Shown here piece by piece: positions 15,309-23,663 of a stretch of 64,000 nucleotides of DNA. A program made the translations under genes and the position numbers. The notes beneath the pieces are model-generated. The model was not told the origin of the DNA and searched no databases. It saw only the letters and a program-made list of their open reading frames with translations. The stretch spans positions 136,239 through 200,238 of the forward strand of contig DASVQN010000003.1 of NCBI GenBank assembly GCA_036389155.1, read 5' to 3'. How positions within the stretch are numbered: the first letter of the stretch is position 1; each line of letters starts with the position of its first letter. Source of the DNA: CADCVT01 sp036389155. GTDB lineage: Bacteria > Actinomycetota > Thermoleophilia > Solirubrobacterales > Solirubrobacteraceae.

Positions 15309-16568
15309 ATGCTCAAGAGCCTCCCCCTCGCGGTCGCCGCCCTCCTCGTCGCTGCCGCACCGGCCGGCGCCGCGACCCGCCACGCCGCCGCGCTCGGCTC
15401 GGGAGGGGCGTGCACCCAGGCCGCGCCCTGCTCCTTCGAGACCTCGATCGAGCAGGCGGCGGCCGGCGACGAGGTCGTCGTTGCGCCGGGCACGTACGAC
15501 GTCGGCGACGCGGTCGACGCGTCGTCGCTGCTGAGCCTCGACGTGCACGGCGTGGCGGGCGCGCCGCGGCCGAGCGTGCACATCGCCGCCCCCGACAACG
15601 CGAAGTCGCTCTCGCTCGGGGCCCTCGCGACGGTCCGCCACCTCGAGCTCGTCATCGCGTCGGCCGGCAACGTCGGCCTGCAGACCGGCGGCGGGCTGAC
15701 CGCGGAGGACATCGTCATCGATGCTCGCGCCGCGAACTCGCTGGCCCTCGCGGTGCTCGCCACGGGGACGCTTTCGACGGTGGTGCGCGACGTCACGTTG
15801 AACGCGAGCCACGAGGGGCTCTACCTCCACGACGCGAACGCGGAGCTGCGAGACCTGACCGTGGCGGCGCACGCGCCCTCCTCCTACGGGCTTCTGGCGG
15901 TCAACTCGACGGGCAATGCGCGCACCGTCACGGTGCGCGACGCGATCGTGGCCGCGAACGGCACCGACCTGTACGTGGAGGGCGTCGACATGGCCGTCGA
16001 CATCGACTTCTCCGAATGGGCGAACCAGAGCTCGTACATGGGCACGACGCTGGTGAGCGGCGCGCACAACGTCTCCGCGCCGCCGGCGTTCGTGTCGTCG
16101 GGCGACCTGCACCAGGCGCCCGGCGCCCCGAGCATCGACCGGGGCGCGCCCGCCACGTTCACCTTGCCGTTCGACATCGACGGCGACGAGCGGCCGCTGG
16201 GAGGCGCACGCGACATCGGCTCCGACGAGTTCCGGCCGCTGCCGCCCGCGCCGGCGGGGGAGACCGGCACCGCCGATCCGCCGCCGCCGCCCCCGGCGCC
16301 CTCCGAGCCCGTGAACCCCACGCCGCCCACGCCGCTCGCACCGCCGGCCGGCGGCCCGCCCGGGCTGCCCGCCCAGCCGGTCGCCGCGTCCCGCTGCGTC
16401 GTCCCGCGGCTCGAGGGGCTGTCGAAGCGGCGTGCCCGGGCCCGGCTGCGGACGGCCAGGTGCCGCCTCGGCCGCGTCCGCGGCCACGGCCGCCGCGTAC
16501 GGCGCCAGACGCGCCGCGCGGGCCGGAGCCTCTCGGCCGGGGCGAGGGTCGGCGTGACGCTGCGCTGA
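15309..16568 (+). CDS. Secreted beta-helix protein with C-terminal PASTA domain
   Basis: A 419-residue secreted protein. Residues 1-20 are a signal peptide (AAAPAGAA). About 25-300 look like a right-handed beta-helix: CTQAAPCSFETSIEQAAAGD and VVVAPGTYDVGD, then many short strands, ending in DGDERPLGGARDIGSDEF, the typical closing motif of such repeats in actinobacteria. A Pro-rich linker (about 310-355) leads to a PASTA-type domain, CVVPRLEGLSKRRARARLR. PASTA domains bind peptidoglycan fragments, so wall anchoring is a fair inference. TACGTT sits 7 nt before the ATG, suggesting a leaderless transcript. Confidence 0.7.
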   Translation: MLKSLPLAVAALLVAAAPAGAATRHAAALGSGGACTQAAPCSFETSIEQAAAGDEVVVAPGTYDVGDAVDASSLLSLDVHGVAGAPRPSVHIAAPDNAKSLSLGALATVRHLELVIASAGNVGLQTGGGLTAEDIVIDARAANSLALAVLATGTLSTVVRDVTLNASHEGLYLHDANAELRDLTVAAHAPSSYGLLAVNSTGNARTVTVRDAIVAANGTDLYVEGVDMAVDIDFSEWANQSSYMGTTLVSGAHNVSAPPAFVSSGDLHQAPGAPSIDRGAPATFTLPFDIDGDERPLGGARDIGSDEFRPLPPAPAGETGTADPPPPPPAPSEPVNPTPPTPLAPPAGGPPGLPAQPVAASRCVVPRLEGLSKRRARARLRTARCRLGRVRGHGRRVRRQTRRAGRSLSAGARVGVTLR

Positions 16569-16576
16569 CGGCGGCC

Positions 16577-19156
16577 TCAGCCGCGCGCCCGCTTCCTCCG
16601 GGTGGTCGGCAGCCGCCGGTGCGCCCGGTGCTTCGGGAAGCACGTGTGGTAGGTGCGGCGGACGATCGCCTGGCCGCCGCGGCCGAGGTCGATCACGAGC
16701 CGCACGCGCACCGTCCCCTTGCGCCGGCCGCGCAGGTTCAGCAGCACCGACGAGCGCCGGCCACGCACGACGCCGGTGCGGCGGCCGTTGATCGAGACGG
16801 TCACCTTGCGGACCTCCGTGCGGCGCACGCCGAACAGGTGGATGCGGATCCTGCGGCGGCTGAGGCAGCGACGGCCGGCCTTGCCCGCCGGCCGGTTCGG
16901 GAGCACGGTCACCAGCGGGATCCGCGCCGTCGGCCCGTCGCCGGTGCACGCCGCGTCGCCGACGGCGATCGAGCCGCGCAGCGGCAGGTCGCGCGACGAG
17001 CGGCCGGCCAGGATCCCGTAGCACCCGGGCGTGACGCGCCACTCCTCGACCCCGCTGTCCCAGTGCGCGAACGAGCGGAAGTCGAGCGGCAGCGACACGC
17101 GCCGGCTCTCGCCCGGCACGAGCGGGACCTTCGTGAAGCCCTTGAGCTGCTTCGGCGGCTCGCCGTCGCCGGCCGGGTTCGCGACGTACAGCTGCGGCAC
17201 CTCGGCGCCGGCGCGCGAGCCCGTGTTCGCGACGTCGAAGGTGACGCGGGCGGCCGTCGTGCCCGCCGCGCCGGGCTCGATCGCGAGGTCGCGCACGTCG
17301 AACGACGTGTACGACAGGCCGAAGCCGAACGGGAACAGCGGCTCGATCCCCTTCGCGTCGTACCAGCGGTAGCCGACGAGCAGCCCCTCGCTGTAGGTCG
17401 AGTGCGGCACGCCCTCCGCGTCCTTGACGCCCGGGTACTGCTCCGGGCTCGTCGTCGGGATGTCCTTGATCGACTTCGGGAAGGTCTGCGTCAGCTTCGC
17501 CGACGGGCTCACGTCGCCGAACAGGAGCGCCGCGATCGCGTTGCCGTCCTCCTGGCCGGGATACCAGGCCTCGAACAGCCCCTTGACGTGATCGAGCCAC
17601 GGCATCTCGATCGGGCCGCCGGTGTTGAGCACGACGACCGTGTTCGGGTTCGCGGCGGCGACCTGTGCGATCAGCGCGTCCTGGTCGACCGCCGCGGGCG
17701 TGCAGCCCCCGAGCGTGCAGTTGCCCGAGCTGAGGCGCAGCTCCTTGCGGTCGCCGCCTTCGCTGTCCTGCGCGCCGACGAACACGACCGCGACGTCGGC
17801 CGCGGTCGCCGCCGCGACCGCGTCGGCCTGCGAGGAGCCGTTGGCGTAGGTGACGGTGTCGCCCTGCGCCTGCGCACGCTGCGTGATCCCCTGGAGCGGG
17901 CTGACCACGTCGGCCTTGCCCCCGGCCTCCGGGATGTGGGCGCTGCCGCCGCCGTTGTAGAACTGCTGCGCGCCCTCCTCGCCCGCGCCCGGGCCGATGA
18001 CCGCGAGGCGCTGCCCCTGGCCCGTCAGCGGCAGGATCCCGCCGTCGTTCTTGAGCAGGACCGTGCCGTCCTCGGAGAGCTTGCGCGCCAGCGCGATGTC
18101 CTCGGGGCGGCGCACGTCCGCGTTGTAGGCGCCGGGCTGGTCGGGGGTCGGGTGCTCGAAGAGCCCGAAGCGGAACATCGGCCGCACGATGCGCAGCACC
18201 ATGTCGTCGAGGCGCTCCTTGGAGACCTCGCCCGCCTCCACCGCCTCCTTCAGCGGCTGCGTGAAGTACCGGCCGGGCCCGAGGTCCATCTCCATGTCGA
18301 GGCCGGCGTTGGCGGCCTCGACCGTCGAGTGCGTCCCGCCCCAGTCCGACATCACGAAGCCGTCGAAGCCGAGCTGGTGCTCGAGGACCTTGCGGAGCGT
18401 CTCCGGGTTCTCGCACGCGTACGTGCCGTTGACGCGGTTGTAGGAGCACATGACCGAGCCCGCCCGTCCGTCGCGCACCGCGCCCTCGTACGGCGGGACG
18501 TAGATCTCGTGCAGCGTGCGGTCGTCGACATCGGAGGAGTCGCTCATCCGGTCGATCTCCTGGCTGTTCGCGATGTAGTGCTTCGGCGTCGCGATGACCG
18601 GGTTCGACTGGATGCCGCGCACCAGCGCGGCGGCGCCCTGGGAGGACATGAACGGGTCCTCGCCGAGGTACTCGAAGTTGCGCCCGTTCATCGGGATGCG
18701 GTCGATCTCGATGCCGGGCGCGAGCTGGACGTTGATCCCCTTGTGCCAGGCCTCCCAGCCGAGCGCCTCGCCGAAGCGGCGCTGCAGGCTCGCGTCCCAG
18801 CTCGAGGACTGCGCCTTCGGCGCCGGGAACGCGACCGTGTTGATCGTCATGTCGCCGACGCCCTGCCCGGCGTCGTTGAGGACGAGGTCCGGGATGCAGA
18901 GCTCGGGCTGGCCGGGGACGTAGCCCGCGACGCCGTAGTGCGACCAGATCGGCTGGGCCTGCGCGAGCATCGCGATCTTCTGGTCGATGTCCATCGCCGC
19001 GACGAGCTTCGTCGCCCGCTGCTCGGGCGAGAGCGAGGTGCTCATCCACGGGCACTGCTGCTCTGACTGCGCGCCCGCCGGCGCGCCCGCCGCCAGCGCC
19101 GCCGCCACGCACACGCAGCCGATCGCCGCGGCCGTGCCCCATCCCCTGGTCCGCAT
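16577..19156 (-). CDS. bglX: Secreted glycoside hydrolase family 3 beta-glucosidase
   Basis: An 859-residue secreted enzyme that removes beta-linked glucose or xylose from oligosaccharides. A signal peptide (to about residue 30, GAQ) leads into the GH3 barrel with PGIEIDRIPMNGRNFEYLGE, KHYIANSQE and GFVMSDWGGTHS; Asp271 in SDW is the nucleophile. A second alpha/beta domain contains LLKNDGGILPL, and the fibronectin-III-like domain has PLFPFGFGLSYTSF and QLKGFTKVPLVPGESR. About 115 extra C-terminal residues are basic and Cys-containing. TATCGT lies 7 nt before the ATG. It is alone on its strand here. Confidence 0.88.
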   Translation of the reverse strand: MRTRGWGTAAAIGCVCVAAALAAGAPAGAQSEQQCPWMSTSLSPEQRATKLVAAMDIDQKIAMLAQAQPIWSHYGVAGYVPGQPELCIPDLVLNDAGQGVGDMTINTVAFPAPKAQSSSWDASLQRRFGEALGWEAWHKGINVQLAPGIEIDRIPMNGRNFEYLGEDPFMSSQGAAALVRGIQSNPVIATPKHYIANSQEIDRMSDSSDVDDRTLHEIYVPPYEGAVRDGRAGSVMCSYNRVNGTYACENPETLRKVLEHQLGFDGFVMSDWGGTHSTVEAANAGLDMEMDLGPGRYFTQPLKEAVEAGEVSKERLDDMVLRIVRPMFRFGLFEHPTPDQPGAYNADVRRPEDIALARKLSEDGTVLLKNDGGILPLTGQGQRLAVIGPGAGEEGAQQFYNGGGSAHIPEAGGKADVVSPLQGITQRAQAQGDTVTYANGSSQADAVAAATAADVAVVFVGAQDSEGGDRKELRLSSGNCTLGGCTPAAVDQDALIAQVAAANPNTVVVLNTGGPIEMPWLDHVKGLFEAWYPGQEDGNAIAALLFGDVSPSAKLTQTFPKSIKDIPTTSPEQYPGVKDAEGVPHSTYSEGLLVGYRWYDAKGIEPLFPFGFGLSYTSFDVRDLAIEPGAAGTTAARVTFDVANTGSRAGAEVPQLYVANPAGDGEPPKQLKGFTKVPLVPGESRRVSLPLDFRSFAHWDSGVEEWRVTPGCYGILAGRSSRDLPLRGSIAVGDAACTGDGPTARIPLVTVLPNRPAGKAGRRCLSRRRIRIHLFGVRRTEVRKVTVSINGRRTGVVRGRRSSVLLNLRGRRKGTVRVRLVIDLGRGGQAIVRRTYHTCFPKHRAHRRLPTTRRKRARG

Positions 19157-19211
19157 GCCGCCGACGATACGCGTTGCGTTCGGGGAACGACGCGATCATG
19201 ATCCCGGTGCG

Positions 19212-19568
19212 ATGCGCGCGGACGATCCCCGCCGGGAGCACAGGGTCGCCGCCCTGACCGGGGCCGCCCGGGAGTGGATCGAGCGGCGACGCGCGCGCCG
19301 GCTGCCGACGGTGCACGTCGCGCCGCCGCCCGACGGCCCCGGCCCGTGGACGATCGGCCGCGCCGACGCGTGCCGCCTGGTGATCGACAGCGCGACCGTG
19401 AGCCGCCGCCACGCGGTGGTCAAGCGCACCGGCGACGGCTACGAGGTGCGCGACCTCGGCTCGACGAACGGGACCTGGGTGAACGGGTGGCGGATCGACC
19501 GCGCGACGGTGCGCGCCGGCGACGTGCTCGAAATCGGCGAGGTGCGGGTAGTGCTGCGGAATGGCTGA
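19212..19568 (+). CDS. FHA domain protein
   Basis: A 118-residue protein with a short helical, basic N-terminus (MRADDPRREHRVAALTGAA) and an FHA phosphothreonine-binding domain: WTIGRADACRLVIDSATVSR, RHAVV and VRDLGSTNGTWVNGWRI. The core residues G-R, S-x2-H and N-G are all present. The N-terminus faintly recalls DUF1707, often paired with FHA in actinobacteria, but is too short to call. Such proteins usually read Ser/Thr-kinase output; no kinase gene is in the window. The stop overlaps the next start by 8 nt. Confidence 0.8.
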   Translation: MRADDPRREHRVAALTGAAREWIERRRARRLPTVHVAPPPDGPGPWTIGRADACRLVIDSATVSRRHAVVKRTGDGYEVRDLGSTNGTWVNGWRIDRATVRAGDVLEIGEVRVVLRNG

Positions 19569-19746
19569 ACCCGTTCCCGCCGGCAGCGACGTCTCCGCCG
19601 GCACCTACCGCTGCACGAGCTGCGGCAACACCATCGACGTGGGCTCGGTCCAGAGCCTTCCGCCGTGTCCGAACTGCCAGAACGGCGAGTGGTCGACCGT
19701 CTCCGGCGGCGACGCCAAGGACGACCCCTACCCCGACCGCGCGTAG
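19561..19746 (+). CDS. Small zinc-ribbon protein
   Basis: A 61-residue protein with two CxxC knuckles (YRCTSCGNTI and LPPCPNCQNG) and a conserved-looking tail GEWSTVSGGDAKDDPYP. One zinc is expected. The role is unknown; similar small ribbons are widespread in bacteria. The start lies inside the FHA gene, so the two are translationally linked. The 3' end overlaps the convergent hydrolase gene by 19 nt. Confidence 0.75.
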   Translation: MAEPVPAGSDVSAGTYRCTSCGNTIDVGSVQSLPPCPNCQNGEWSTVSGGDAKDDPYPDRA

Positions 19747-21521
19747 ACCGCGGCGCCGGCTCGTGCGCGCGGCGCGAGCGGCCGGTAGGTGATCCTCCGG
19801 CCGTTCAGGACGCCGCGCACGCGGCCACCGGCGACGCGGAGCGTCCCGGTGGCGCCGCTGCCGGTGACCGTGAGCGTGTCGGGGCCGCGGCGGAGCGTCC
19901 CGCTGACGCGCACGCCGGGCACGACCTCGTAGGAGGACAGGCGCACGCTGCGGCCGCGCAGCTCGAGGCTGCCGCGCCGCAGCCCGGGCGCCGCGCGCAG
20001 CCCGGCCAGCTCGGCCGCGACGGCCCAGCGCTCGGCGTCGCGCAGCGTCAGGTCGACCGCGACGAGCGTGCGCCCGATCCGCGCGGGCACGTCGCCCGCC
20101 GGCCGCGGCAGCGCGCTCAGCGAGCGGAAGGCGGGCAGCGCGACGTCGAACAGCGGCGCCCGGCCGGGGCAGCGCTCGACCGGCCGGTCGGCGAGGAAGC
20201 CGCGCAGCGCGCGCAGCGCGCAGCCGCTGAGGTCGGAGGCCAGCACCGAGTGCCCGACGCCGGGCACGGACAGCAGCGTCGCGCGCGGGAACTGCGCGGC
20301 GATCCGGCGCTGGTCCTCGAGCGGGGTCCGCAGGTCCTCGCGGCCGGCGAGCACGAGCACCGGGACGTCGGGCCCGGTCGCGATGGCCGGCGGCTGCGGC
20401 GGGCGCGGCGTCGCGGGCCAGGCCAGGCACAGCGACGCGGGGACCCGCGTCAGGACCGAGCCCACCGGGAACGGCGCGTACGCGGCCCGCGCCGCGAGGC
20501 GCTGCTCGACGTACGGCGTCACGCGCGACGCCGGGTCGGAGTCCGTCGGCCAGGGCAGCTGGCCCTCCATGCACTGAGTGGCGAGCAGGCGCGCCTGGTT
20601 GACCGCCGAGCCGCCGCCCGATCCGGCCTTCGCGTAGCGGACGAGCCGCAGGAGCGGGTCGGCGTCGCGCTGCGTCGCTGCCTGCAGCGCGGCCGGCAGC
20701 TCGGCGCGCAGCAGCGGGTCGGTGTCGGAGGCGCGCAGCAGGTCGTACAGGACGCCGCGCGTGATCCCGCGCAGCCCGCGGCCGCCGAGGACCTCGACGG
20801 CGCGCGCGAGCATCACCTTCGGGTCGCCGAGGATGCGCTCGCAGTCCGGCGCGAAGCACAGCTCGGAGAGCACGCGCGGCAGCGCGAGCTGCGGCAGGCG
20901 GCCGAGCATGTCGGCGCCCTCGACGGGCGACGACGAGTCGAGGACGACCGCCTGCACGCGATCGGGGAACCGCCGTGCGTACTCACCGGCGATCTGGCCG
21001 CCGTAGGAGACGCCGAGCGGGATGATCCGGTCGATCCCCAGGCCCGCCCGCAGGTCCTCGAGGTCGCGCACGGTCTCGTAGGTCGAGAAGAACCGCCGCT
21101 TCGCGCCGAGGCGCTCGCCGCAGGCCGACACCGCGGCCGCGATGTCGTCCAGCGTCGTGTCGTCCTCCGCCCTGCGCAGCGACGGGCAGCTCAGAGGGGA
21201 GGAGCGCCCCGCGCCGCGCTGGTCGACGACGAGGATGTCGTAGGAGCGGCGCAGCGGCCGCAGCAGCCCGTCGGCGATCGCCCGCGCATCGCGCACGGCG
21301 GCCTCGCCCGGGCCACCGGCGAGGAAGAGGATCGTGCCGCGCGACGTGCCCTTGGCCGGGAAGCGCGCGTAGGCGAGGTCGAGCGTCGCGCTCGCGGGGT
21401 CGCCGTGGTCCAGCGGAACCGGCAGGGTCCCGCGCACCGTCTGCGCCTGCGCGCCGCTCGCGAAGTTCACCAACCCTGCGCAAAGGAGCGCAACCACTGA
21501 GCACGTCTTTGTCCGCCGCAT
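19728..21521 (-). CDS. Secreted alpha/beta hydrolase (TAP/prolyl aminopeptidase-like)
   Basis: A 597-residue secreted hydrolase. After a signal peptide (to AQA) come the oxyanion region ILFLAGGPGEAAV, VVDQRGAGRSSPLSC, the nucleophile elbow LGVSYGGQIAGEYAR, and near the end of the catalytic domain VPVLVLAGREDLRTPL (acid) and LSVPGVGHSVLASDLSGCAL (His). This is the tripeptidyl-aminopeptidase layout. A further C-terminal part of about 130 residues is beta-rich and unassigned. I start at 21521 (MRRTKTCSVV) rather than six codons upstream because the signal peptide then has a normal shape. Substrate is unknown. Confidence 0.82.
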   Translation of the reverse strand: MRRTKTCSVVALLCAGLVNFASGAQAQTVRGTLPVPLDHGDPASATLDLAYARFPAKGTSRGTILFLAGGPGEAAVRDARAIADGLLRPLRRSYDILVVDQRGAGRSSPLSCPSLRRAEDDTTLDDIAAAVSACGERLGAKRRFFSTYETVRDLEDLRAGLGIDRIIPLGVSYGGQIAGEYARRFPDRVQAVVLDSSSPVEGADMLGRLPQLALPRVLSELCFAPDCERILGDPKVMLARAVEVLGGRGLRGITRGVLYDLLRASDTDPLLRAELPAALQAATQRDADPLLRLVRYAKAGSGGGSAVNQARLLATQCMEGQLPWPTDSDPASRVTPYVEQRLAARAAYAPFPVGSVLTRVPASLCLAWPATPRPPQPPAIATGPDVPVLVLAGREDLRTPLEDQRRIAAQFPRATLLSVPGVGHSVLASDLSGCALRALRGFLADRPVERCPGRAPLFDVALPAFRSLSALPRPAGDVPARIGRTLVAVDLTLRDAERWAVAAELAGLRAAPGLRRGSLELRGRSVRLSSYEVVPGVRVSGTLRRGPDTLTVTGSGATGTLRVAGGRVRGVLNGRRITYRPLAPRARAGAAVYARSG

Positions 21522-21590
21522 GCCGGAAACGTGCCACACCTCCCGGTCCGGGGCGTCACTTCCGCCGCCGACCTAGACTCTCCGGACCGA

Positions 21591-23480
21591 ATGGCCCAGC
21601 GCCGACTTCACGGGCTCCAGCGCGTCCTCGGCGTCAACGCCCTCTTCTCGACCGCCTACGGCAACGTCGGCTCGTCGATCTACTACGCGCTGGGCCTCGT
21701 GGCCAGCTTCGCGCTCGGCCTGACGCCGATCGTCTTCCTGATCACCGGCGTGATCTTCTACTGGACCGCGGCCACGTACGCCGAGGCCACCGCGATGTAC
21801 CCGGAGGCCGGCGGCTCCTCGAGCTTCGCCCGCCGCGCCTTCAACGAGTTCTGGTCCTTCTTCGCGGCGTGGGGCCAGATGCTCAACTACGTGATCACGG
21901 TCGCCATCTCGGCGTTCTTCGTGCCGCACTACCTCGGCGGGCTGTTCTGGGACCCGCTGCGCCACGCGCCCGGGGACATCCTCTTCGGGATGGGCGTCAT
22001 CGTCGTCCTGGCGCTCATCAACATCTTCGGCGCCAAGGAGTCGGCGGGGCTGAACATCGGCCTCGCCGTCGTCGACTTCATGACCCAGGTGCTGCTGGTG
22101 GTCGTCGGCGCGGTGCTCGTCCTCTCGCCCGACACGCTCGTCGACAACGTGAACTTCGGCGTCGCGCCGACGTGGAGCGACTTCCTGCTGGCGATCCCGA
22201 TCGGGATGATCGCCTACACCGGCATCGAGACGATCTCGAACATGGCCGAGGAGGCCCGGGACGAGACGAAGACGATCCCGGAGGCCATCAACCGCGTCCG
22301 CCTCGCGGTGTTCGCCATCTACTTCACGCTGCCCGCCGTCGCGCTGAGCGCGCTGCCGGTGGTGCGCAACGCCGACGGCGACTACGTGACCCTGCTCGGC
22401 GTGAGCGAGGAGGACGGCGGCTACGCCGGCGACCCGATCCTCGGCGTCGTCAAGTCGCTCGACCTCGGCCCGCTCCAGGACGCCGCTCAGCTGTACGTCG
22501 GCATCCTCGCCGCGACGATCCTCTTCCTGGCGACGAACGCGGGGCTCATCGGGGTCTCGCGGCTCGTGTACTCGATGGGCGTCCACCGCCAGCTGCCCGA
22601 CCGCCTGCGCCAGCTGCACCCGAGGTACGGGACGCCGTGGATCGGGATCATGCTCTTCGCGGCCATCGCCTGCCTGACGCTGATCCCGGGCCAGGCCGAC
22701 TTCCTGGGGAACATGTACGCGTTCGGCGCGATGCTCTCGTTCACGATCGCGCACCTCGCCGTGGCCGTGCTGCGCGTCAAGCGCCCGGACGCGACGCGTC
22801 CGTACCGCGGGCCGGGGATCATCCGGGTGCGCGGGTGGGACCTGCCGCTCTTCGCGATCTTCGGCGGCCTGGGCACCGGCACCGCGTTCGTCGTCGTCAC
22901 GGCGCTCAACCTCGACGTCGCCCTCGCCGGGGTGCTGTGGCTCGCGCTGGGGATCGGCGTGTACGTGCTGTACCGCCGCTCGCAGGGGCTCGACCTGACC
23001 ACGACCGCGAAGGTGGCGATCCCGCTGCCGGTCGTCGACCGCGAGGCGGAGTACAAGTCGATCCTCGTCGCGTTCGAGTCGGGCCACTACGTCGAGGACG
23101 CCGTGGCGACGGCGGTCAAGCTCGCCGCGCGGCGCCGGCGCGGCATCCACGTCCTCGTCTGGGTCACCGTGCCGAACGCGGTGCCGCTCGACGCCGAGAT
23201 GCCCGAGCAGGAGATGTCCGCGCACGCGATCGTCGAGCAGGCCAAGCTCGCGGGCGGGCGGCGCGTCTCCGGGCACGTCGAGAAGGTCCGCTCCGGGCAG
23301 GCGGGCCGGCTCGTCATCGGCCAGGCCAAGCAGATGCACGCGGCGGCGATCGTCATGCCGCTGCCCCCGCGCGTGCGCGGCGGCAGCCTCTTCGGCTCGA
23401 CGCTGGAGACGGTCCTCACCGAGCGCCCGTGCCGGGTGATCATCGAGTCGGTGCCCGACGGCGCGGCTGCCGCGGCATAG
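21591..23480 (+). CDS. APC-superfamily permease with C-terminal universal-stress-like domain
   Basis: A 629-residue transporter: about 12 membrane helices (residues 15-430) and a cytosolic USP-fold tail (from about 455, EAEYKSILVAFESGHYVEDA to PCRVIIESV). Helix 1 contains VNALFSTAYGNVGSSIYYALG, and helix 6 reads IGMIAYTGIETISNMAEEA, a classic APC signature. An APC core plus USP-like tail is also the architecture of the potassium importer KimA, but the KimA helix-1 Asp is Asn here. A paralogue lies downstream, followed by RCK genes. TAGACT is 11 nt before the ATG. Amino-acid transport remains an alternative. Confidence 0.8.
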   Translation: MAQRRLHGLQRVLGVNALFSTAYGNVGSSIYYALGLVASFALGLTPIVFLITGVIFYWTAATYAEATAMYPEAGGSSSFARRAFNEFWSFFAAWGQMLNYVITVAISAFFVPHYLGGLFWDPLRHAPGDILFGMGVIVVLALINIFGAKESAGLNIGLAVVDFMTQVLLVVVGAVLVLSPDTLVDNVNFGVAPTWSDFLLAIPIGMIAYTGIETISNMAEEARDETKTIPEAINRVRLAVFAIYFTLPAVALSALPVVRNADGDYVTLLGVSEEDGGYAGDPILGVVKSLDLGPLQDAAQLYVGILAATILFLATNAGLIGVSRLVYSMGVHRQLPDRLRQLHPRYGTPWIGIMLFAAIACLTLIPGQADFLGNMYAFGAMLSFTIAHLAVAVLRVKRPDATRPYRGPGIIRVRGWDLPLFAIFGGLGTGTAFVVVTALNLDVALAGVLWLALGIGVYVLYRRSQGLDLTTTAKVAIPLPVVDREAEYKSILVAFESGHYVEDAVATAVKLAARRRRGIHVLVWVTVPNAVPLDAEMPEQEMSAHAIVEQAKLAGGRRVSGHVEKVRSGQAGRLVIGQAKQMHAAAIVMPLPPRVRGGSLFGSTLETVLTERPCRVIIESVPDGAAAAA

Positions 23481-23489
23481 GCTGCCGCC

Positions 23490-23663
23490 GTGCTCCGGCC
23501 CGCCGCAGTGCTCCTCTCGGCAGCGATGGTCGTCATCGGCGTGGCGATGCTCGTCGTGACGCTCGCCGGCGGCGGCGGCCCGCTGGCCACCGGCGTCGTC
23601 TTCGGCGTGCTGTTCCTGGCGGCCGGGCTCGCGCGGCTGCACCTCATGCGGAGCGACGGCTAA
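23490..23663 (+). CDS. Small two-helix membrane protein between the two permeases
   Basis: A 57-residue protein (GTG start) with two hydrophobic helices, VLLSAAMVVIGVAMLVVTLA and ATGVVFGVLFLAAGLARL, and the tail HLMRSDG. It lies 9 nt after the first permease, and its TAA shares one base with the next ATG (TAATG), so it is translated between the two transporters. It may be an accessory or stabilising subunit. No family is recognised. Confidence 0.65.
   Translation: MLRPAAVLLSAAMVVIGVAMLVVTLAGGGGPLATGVVFGVLFLAAGLARLHLMRSDG

Noticed and set aside
15180..19604. Very long minus-strand frame over the beta-helix and GH3 region
   Set aside because: Low-complexity Arg/Ala/Pro content and no motif; the GH3 frame beside it has all catalytic signatures.
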